Positions 41,043-45,204 of a stretch of DNA of 45,204 nt are shown here, piece after piece. Source of the stretch: Embleya sp040605455 (lineage in GTDB: Bacteria; Actinomycetota; Actinomycetes; Streptomycetales; Streptomycetaceae). The notes beneath the pieces are model-generated. The model searched no databases, was not told the DNA's origin, and was given only the letters and a program-made list of their open reading frames with translations. How positions within the stretch are numbered: the stretch's first letter is position 1; each line of letters opens with the position of its first letter. Made by a program: the position numbers and the translations under genes. Where the stretch lies: assembly GCF_040605455.1 (NCBI RefSeq), contig NZ_JBEXCV010000063.1, positions 1 through 45,204 on the forward strand, in the 5' to 3' direction.

Positions 41043-41879
41043 TCACCTCGGCGGTACCGGCGCGAATCGTTCGGTGAACGCCGCACGGTTGATCGAGTCG
41101 GGCGAGCGATCCGGGACCGCGAAGACCACCGTTTCGAAGGCGGTGGACAACGAGCCGTGCGCGGTGAGATGGGCATGGAACGCCGCGGCGACCACGCGCG
41201 GGTCGTTGCGGAACACTCCGCACCCCCAGGCACCCAGCACCAACCGCCGCGTCCCGTGCCGGCGGGCCACGGCCAGCACGCGCTCGGCGCGCCGGTACAG
41301 GGCCGCCCGGATGCGGTTGTGCGCGCTCGGGTCACGGCGCAGGACCTCGCCGGCATTGGGCGCGGCGCAGGTGAGGAAGGACACTCGATACGGCTCGCCG
41401 AGCAGTCGACCCCACTCGTCGCGGTGCACGGGGACGCCGGGGGACCACAGGACCCGGTCGCTGTAGAGCAGGTCGGAGCCGGCGCGATGGGCCGCGTAGT
41501 AGTCGGGGGCCGCCAGGAGGCAGGGATGCAACAGGCTGTTGCGGCAGAGATCCTCCTCCTGGGCCCGGGCCCCGCGCAGGTAGCCGCCTCCCGGGGTGCG
41601 CGCCGACGCGAAGTTCAGGACCGCGACCGGTCCGACACCCGTCGACACCAGGCGCCGCGCGGCTTGGAGGCTGTTTTCGACGGTCACCTCGAACGACGTC
41701 GAGTGCCCGGCGCCCGTAGGGCACGCTTCGAGGGGCTCGTCCGGCGGATGGCTCACCGTGCCGGAGATCGCCGCGCGAAGTGCGGGCGCCACCACGACGG
41801 TGCCCTCGGGTGTCGAGTACGCGCCCGAGGCGACGATGCGCGCGTTGGCCTCCGCGACCTCTCGCAATGTATTGCTCAC
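41043..41879 (-). CDS. bacterial-type poly(ADP-ribose) glycohydrolase (TIGR02452 family)
   Basis: A 278-aa macrodomain-fold protein. The PARG signature is clear: NFASARTPGGGYLRGARAQE, that is Gly-Gly-Gly followed six residues later by Gln-Glu-Glu (QEEDLCR). FLTCAAPNAG and LVLGAWGCGVFRNDP are the later conserved segments. These enzymes remove poly(ADP-ribose) from proteins, and in bacteria serve in stress or in defence against ADP-ribosylation. GTG at 41879 lacks a strong ribosome binding site, so the transcript may be leaderless. It stands alone and no PARP-like gene is visible in the window. Confidence 0.9.
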   Translation of the reverse strand: MSNTLREVAEANARIVASGAYSTPEGTVVVAPALRAAISGTVSHPPDEPLEACPTGAGHSTSFEVTVENSLQAARRLVSTGVGPVAVLNFASARTPGGGYLRGARAQEEDLCRNSLLHPCLLAAPDYYAAHRAGSDLLYSDRVLWSPGVPVHRDEWGRLLGEPYRVSFLTCAAPNAGEVLRRDPSAHNRIRAALYRRAERVLAVARRHGTRRLVLGAWGCGVFRNDPRVVAAAFHAHLTAHGSLSTAFETVVFAVPDRSPDSINRAAFTERFAPVPPR

Positions 41880-42158
41880 ACGCCCGTACGCTAGGGGCGG
41901 TCCGCCCGATGCTCAATCGTATATTCCGCCGAAGCCCATGTGCTCCGGAGCCCATTCGAGCCGGAGCAGCCGCGCGCCGGAGCATTCGCGCGCCGGACCG
42001 TGCCGCCTTCGACAGCCGGGCGTTTCTGGCCGTCTTCGTGCCGATGCACACATCTTCGTGGTGTCGCTCGTGCCGGAGCCCATGATCCACCGGTGCGGTC
42101 GCGGCAATACTGAGGGGCACCAGGGATGTCGGCTCACTCGTACTCGAAGAGGCTCCGT

Positions 42159-43763
42159 ATGCAGGTCGATCTCGTTGTCCGCGAAGGTTCTCTCGTCGAC
42201 GGGAGCGGATCGCCCGCATTCGACGGCGATCTCGCGATCGACGCCGGACGTGTGGTCGCGGTCGGAGACGTCGGGGATGTCCGGGGCCGCGACGAGATCG
42301 ATGCGCGGGGCTGCGTGGTCTGTCCCGGTTTCGTCAACGTGCTGAGCCACGCCTACTTCACGCTCCAGCAGGACCCCCGCGGCCTGTCCGATCTTCATCA
42401 GGGCGTCACCACACAGATCTTCGGCGAAGGCGTCTCGCTCGGCCCGGTGACCGGTGCGATGACCGAGGGGATGATCGAACTCGGCCCGCCGACCGAGGGA
42501 ACCCGTCGTTCCTGGCCGCGACTGCGCGACTTCCTGGAGCAGCTGGAAACCCAGGGCGTGGGCCAGAACGTGGGCAGCTTCGTCGGAGCGGACAATCTCC
42601 GGATGTCCGTCGCCGGGCTGGAGGACCGCACGCTGGACGTCGACGACCTCGCCCGCGCCTGCGCACTGCTCGAACAGGAGCTGGCGGACGGGGCCCTGGG
42701 CGTCGGCTCAGCGCTGATCTACCCCCCCGGCACCTACGCCGACACGGACGAACTCATCGCCTATGCCCGCGTGTTGGCGCGGTACGACGCGCTGTACATC
42801 TCGCACCTGCGCAACGAGGGCGACCGCCTCCTGGAGGGTGTCGACGAACTCCTCGACATCGCCCGGGCCTCCGGCGCCCGCGCCGAGATCTACCACCTGA
42901 AGACCGCCGGCCGCGACAACTGGCGCAAGATGCCCGCGGTCCTGGACCGGATCGAGGCCGCCCGGGCCGCGGGTGTCGAGGTGACCGCCGACATCTACCC
43001 CTATACGGCCGGCAGCACATTGTTGTCGGCCGCCATCCCTCCGCCCTTCCACCTCGGCGGCCCGGAGCAACTTCGCCGGCGCCTCGGCGATCCCGGGAGC
43101 CGCGCGCAGATCGTCGACGCGGTGCGCGACGGCGGCGAGTGGGAGAGCCTGTGGCGGATGAGCGGCGGCGCCGAGGGCATCGTGATCCTGTCGAGTCATC
43201 CGGACATCGGCGTCCCCACCGGATCCACGGTCGCGGACATCGCCAAGGCACGAGGCGACGCCGACTCGATCACCACGATGCTGGACATCGTGCTCGCGGC
43301 GCCGCACGCCGACGCGGCGTACTTCATCGGGAACGAGGACAACATCCGACTCGCCTTCGCCCGTGACTGGGTGTCGGTGGGCTCGGACTCGGACGCCCCG
43401 GCAGTCGACGAACGCTTCGCCGACCACCCCGTGCACCCCCGGGCCTACGGCACCTTCGCCCGGGTGCTGGGCCGCTACGCGCGCGACGAGGGGATCGTGT
43501 CGCTGGAGGAGGCCGTACGCCGGATGACCGGCCTGCCCGCGACGACGCTGCGGCTGCGCGATCGCGGCGTACTGCGCGTCGGTGCGCACGCCGACGTGGC
43601 GATCTTCGCGCCCGACGACATCGTGGACACGGCGACCTACGCGAAGCCGGCGAGCTATGCACGCGGCATGCGGCACGTCCTGGTGAACGGGACCGCCGCG
43701 CTGCGCGACGGCCGGCCCACGGGCGCCCTGGCCGGTCGGGCTCTGCGCCGCGACGTGTCCTGA
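42159..43763 (+). CDS. N-acyl-D-amino-acid deacylase-like amidohydrolase lacking HxH
   Basis: A 534-aa amidohydrolase of the D-aminoacylase group. The start ATG at 42159 has AGAGG six bases upstream. MQVDLVVREGSLVDGSGSPA is the small N-terminal beta domain. Later motifs are GVTTQIFGEGVSLGP, LYISHLRNEGDRLLEG (metal His), EIYHLKTAGRDNW (metal His and Lys), and WVSVGSDSDAP (catalytic Asp). Where most amidohydrolases have H-x-H after the first strand, this one has VNVLSHAYF, keeping a single His. A known subfamily also lacks the pair, so it may still be active with one metal. Likely role is hydrolysis of N-acyl-D-amino acids or similar amides. Confidence 0.83.
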   Translation: MQVDLVVREGSLVDGSGSPAFDGDLAIDAGRVVAVGDVGDVRGRDEIDARGCVVCPGFVNVLSHAYFTLQQDPRGLSDLHQGVTTQIFGEGVSLGPVTGAMTEGMIELGPPTEGTRRSWPRLRDFLEQLETQGVGQNVGSFVGADNLRMSVAGLEDRTLDVDDLARACALLEQELADGALGVGSALIYPPGTYADTDELIAYARVLARYDALYISHLRNEGDRLLEGVDELLDIARASGARAEIYHLKTAGRDNWRKMPAVLDRIEAARAAGVEVTADIYPYTAGSTLLSAAIPPPFHLGGPEQLRRRLGDPGSRAQIVDAVRDGGEWESLWRMSGGAEGIVILSSHPDIGVPTGSTVADIAKARGDADSITTMLDIVLAAPHADAAYFIGNEDNIRLAFARDWVSVGSDSDAPAVDERFADHPVHPRAYGTFARVLGRYARDEGIVSLEEAVRRMTGLPATTLRLRDRGVLRVGAHADVAIFAPDDIVDTATYAKPASYARGMRHVLVNGTAALRDGRPTGALAGRALRRDVS

Positions 43764-43846
43764 CGAACCGCGTCGCCGCGCGGGTGGATCGGCGGTGCGG
43801 GTCCCCGGCGTGCGATGTGTCCGACGCCTTGACGATTTCCGCCGAG

Positions 43847-43878
43847 CCGGCCGTGGCCGTGGCGCCGGCCACGGCCGG
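43847..43878. terminator. strong hairpin between convergent deacylase and kinase genes
   Basis: CCGGCCGTGGCC and GGCCACGGCCGG form a perfect 12-base-pair stem with an 8-base loop. It sits between two converging genes, and has no T-run. It probably ends transcription from both sides. Confidence 0.75.
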
Positions 43879-43945
43879 GGACCGCGCACCGGAATACGTC
43901 TTCTGCCGAAAGCGACCCCGGCACCGATCCGGGCCGGGGCGGCGC

Positions 43946-45204
43946 TCAGGAGGGCAGGCGGATGGCGAAGACCGAACCGACGTCTGGTGTGCTGCGCACC
44001 GTGACCGAGCCGCCGTGTGCCCGGGCGAGGCGATGGACGATCGCCAGGCCGAGCCCGCTGCCGCCGGTGCGGCGGTTGCGGGACTTGTCCGCGCGCCAGA
44101 ACCGGTCGAAGACGTGCGGAAGATCCGCTGCCGCGATGCCGATTCCGGTGTCGGTCACCTCGAACACGATCTCCGGCCCGTCCGGATAGGCATGCACGGT
44201 CACATTCCCGCCCTCGGACGTGTGCCGCACCGCGTTGGACACCAGATTGCCCACCATCTGGCGCAGCCGTACCGGATCGGCCGACACCCGCAGGTTCGCG
44301 TCGCCCCGCACCACCAGCGCCACACCCTGTGCCGTGGCCCGGGCCAGGTGCGCCGCGACGACCTGCTCCGAGACCTCGTGCGGCGACACCGATTCCATCC
44401 GCAGGCCGAGTCGGCCCGCGTCGGCCTCGGCGAGGTGCTGGAGATCGTCGATCACGTGTTGGAGCAACAACGCCTCCTCCAACAGCGAGGACGTCAACGC
44501 CCGGTCCGGCACCGCGACCCCGTCCTCGACCGCCTCCAGCCAACCGCGGATGTTGCTCAGCGGCGTGCGCAATTCGTGTGCCACGTCGCCGACCATCTCC
44601 TTGCGCTGCTCCTCCATCCGCAGCCGGTGCTCGGACATGTCGTTGAACGCCTCGGCGAGCCGGCCGATCTCGTGGTTCGCGGGCAGGTCCACCCGCGTCG
44701 CGTCGTCGCCGTCGCGCATGCGCAGCGCCGCGTCGGTGAGTGCGGTCAGCGGCCGAATCAACCGGGCCGCGACCAGGCCGGTGACCGCCGCGGTGAGCAG
44801 CAGGATCAGCGCGGCGACGCCGGCTATCCGTACGGTGTCGGCGCGGCTGAGGTCGAACACCGGGGCCGTGGAGCCGTCGTGGTCGCCCACGAACAACAGC
44901 GTCGCGGGCACGACGTACGGGGTGAGCTGCTCGCGTCGGGCGGTGTCCACGCACGCGGCGACGTCCCGGGCGACGACGGGCGAGGCGTCCTTGTCCCAGG
45001 TCAGGTCGAGTCCGAGGGTGAGCGGCGCGATGCGCTTGCGGTCCAGGCAGGCCGTGAACAGGGCGTTGAGTTCGTCCAGCGCCTTCTGCTCGGTCGCGGT
45101 CGGCGCGTTGGGTCGTGCGAGGCCGCACGATGCGGCGATCGCGCTGTCCGAGGCCCGGCCGGCGTCGGCGCCGGGGCGCGCGCCGGATGCTTCGGACACC
45201 ACGC
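43946..45204 (-). CDS. sensor histidine kinase, cut by the window edge
   Basis: About 419 C-terminal residues of a two-component sensor kinase. An extracytoplasmic region is followed by a membrane helix (VRIAGVAALILLLTAAVTGL). Then come a HAMP domain (ARLIRPLTALTDAALRM), a HisKA domain with the phosphorylated His in GDVAHELRTPLSNIRGW, and a HATPase domain: N box LRQMVGNLVSNAVRHT, G1 VTDTGIGI, and G2 GGSGLGLAIVHRL. The first membrane helix and true start lie beyond the right edge, as does the response regulator that normally precedes it. This is a typical actinobacterial envelope-stress type layout; the signal is unknown. Confidence 0.92.
   Translation of the reverse strand, partial: VVSEASGARPGADAGRASDSAIAASCGLARPNAPTATEQKALDELNALFTACLDRKRIAPLTLGLDLTWDKDASPVVARDVAACVDTARREQLTPYVVPATLLFVGDHDGSTAPVFDLSRADTVRIAGVAALILLLTAAVTGLVAARLIRPLTALTDAALRMRDGDDATRVDLPANHEIGRLAEAFNDMSEHRLRMEEQRKEMVGDVAHELRTPLSNIRGWLEAVEDGVAVPDRALTSSLLEEALLLQHVIDDLQHLAEADAGRLGLRMESVSPHEVSEQVVAAHLARATAQGVALVVRGDANLRVSADPVRLRQMVGNLVSNAVRHTSEGGNVTVHAYPDGPEIVFEVTDTGIGIAAADLPHVFDRFWRADKSRNRRTGGSGLGLAIVHRLARAHGGSVTVRSTPDVGSVFAIRLPS

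Overview
The window is high-GC DNA with GTG and TTG starts and abundant GGAGG-type ribosome binding sites. This fits an actinomycete of the Streptomyces/Embleya type. The genus is inferred from style and gene content, not from a marker gene. No rRNA, tRNA, CRISPR array or intact insertion sequence was seen.

Left flank (1-13135) is accessory metabolism with visible decay. It begins with a deoxy-sugar (L-rhamnose/L-fucose type) locus: a sugar-binding lipoprotein, an L-rhamnose mutarotase and a divergent lactonase-type amidohydrolase. These share a putative operator resembling GATCGGAT. Next come two broken genes meeting head to head (3523-4222), a small hypothetical gene, an ABC exporter, a Lrp/AsnC regulator facing an SMP-30 lactonase, a headless SDR, an M55 D-aminopeptidase, a divergent serine beta-lactamase-like hydrolase, and the frameshifted tail of a superfamily 2 helicase.

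The centre (13139-34952) is one minus-strand operon of 16 genes, mostly joined by ATGA or GTGA overlaps, and is best read as a biosynthetic gene cluster. Its first three genes encode a lysine N6-hydroxylase, an FAD amino-acid oxidase-like enzyme and a cupin-MetRS fusion. This is the hallmark set that makes N-N bonds (hydrazino acids) from lysine. Here the cupin-MetRS protein also carries a C-terminal carrier domain. A TubC-Cy-A-PCP NRPS module (predicted Cys), an AMP-ligase with stand-alone ACP, GNAT, C45-type acyltransferase, thioesterase, PEP-mutase-family enzyme, atypical KAS III, haem-oxygenase-like diiron protein, two saccharopine dehydrogenases, an ATP-grasp ligase and an MFS exporter follow. 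The two saccharopine dehydrogenases would turn the aminoadipate semialdehyde released by the oxidase back into lysine, closing a lysine cycle. The predicted product is a hydrazine-derived peptide that may contain a thiazoline; I do not recognise it as a known compound.

To the right lie two tiny ribosomal-peptide loci on the plus strand. One is a 69-aa peptide resembling ATP-grasp-modified RiPP precursors, followed by a kinase-like protein (36118-37264). The other is a 28-aa peptide ending WFIWYS, followed by a short cytochrome P450 (37803-39145). The latter closely resembles the tryptorubin (atropopeptide) arrangement. A CRP-type palindrome lies upstream of it and the P450 has a TTA codon.

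Right flank (39222-45204): a PYROXD2/phytoene-desaturase-like oxidoreductase, a bacterial-type poly(ADP-ribose) glycohydrolase, an N-acyl-D-amino-acid deacylase-like amidohydrolase, and a sensor histidine kinase cut by the window edge. Strong GC hairpins separate two of the convergent gene pairs.
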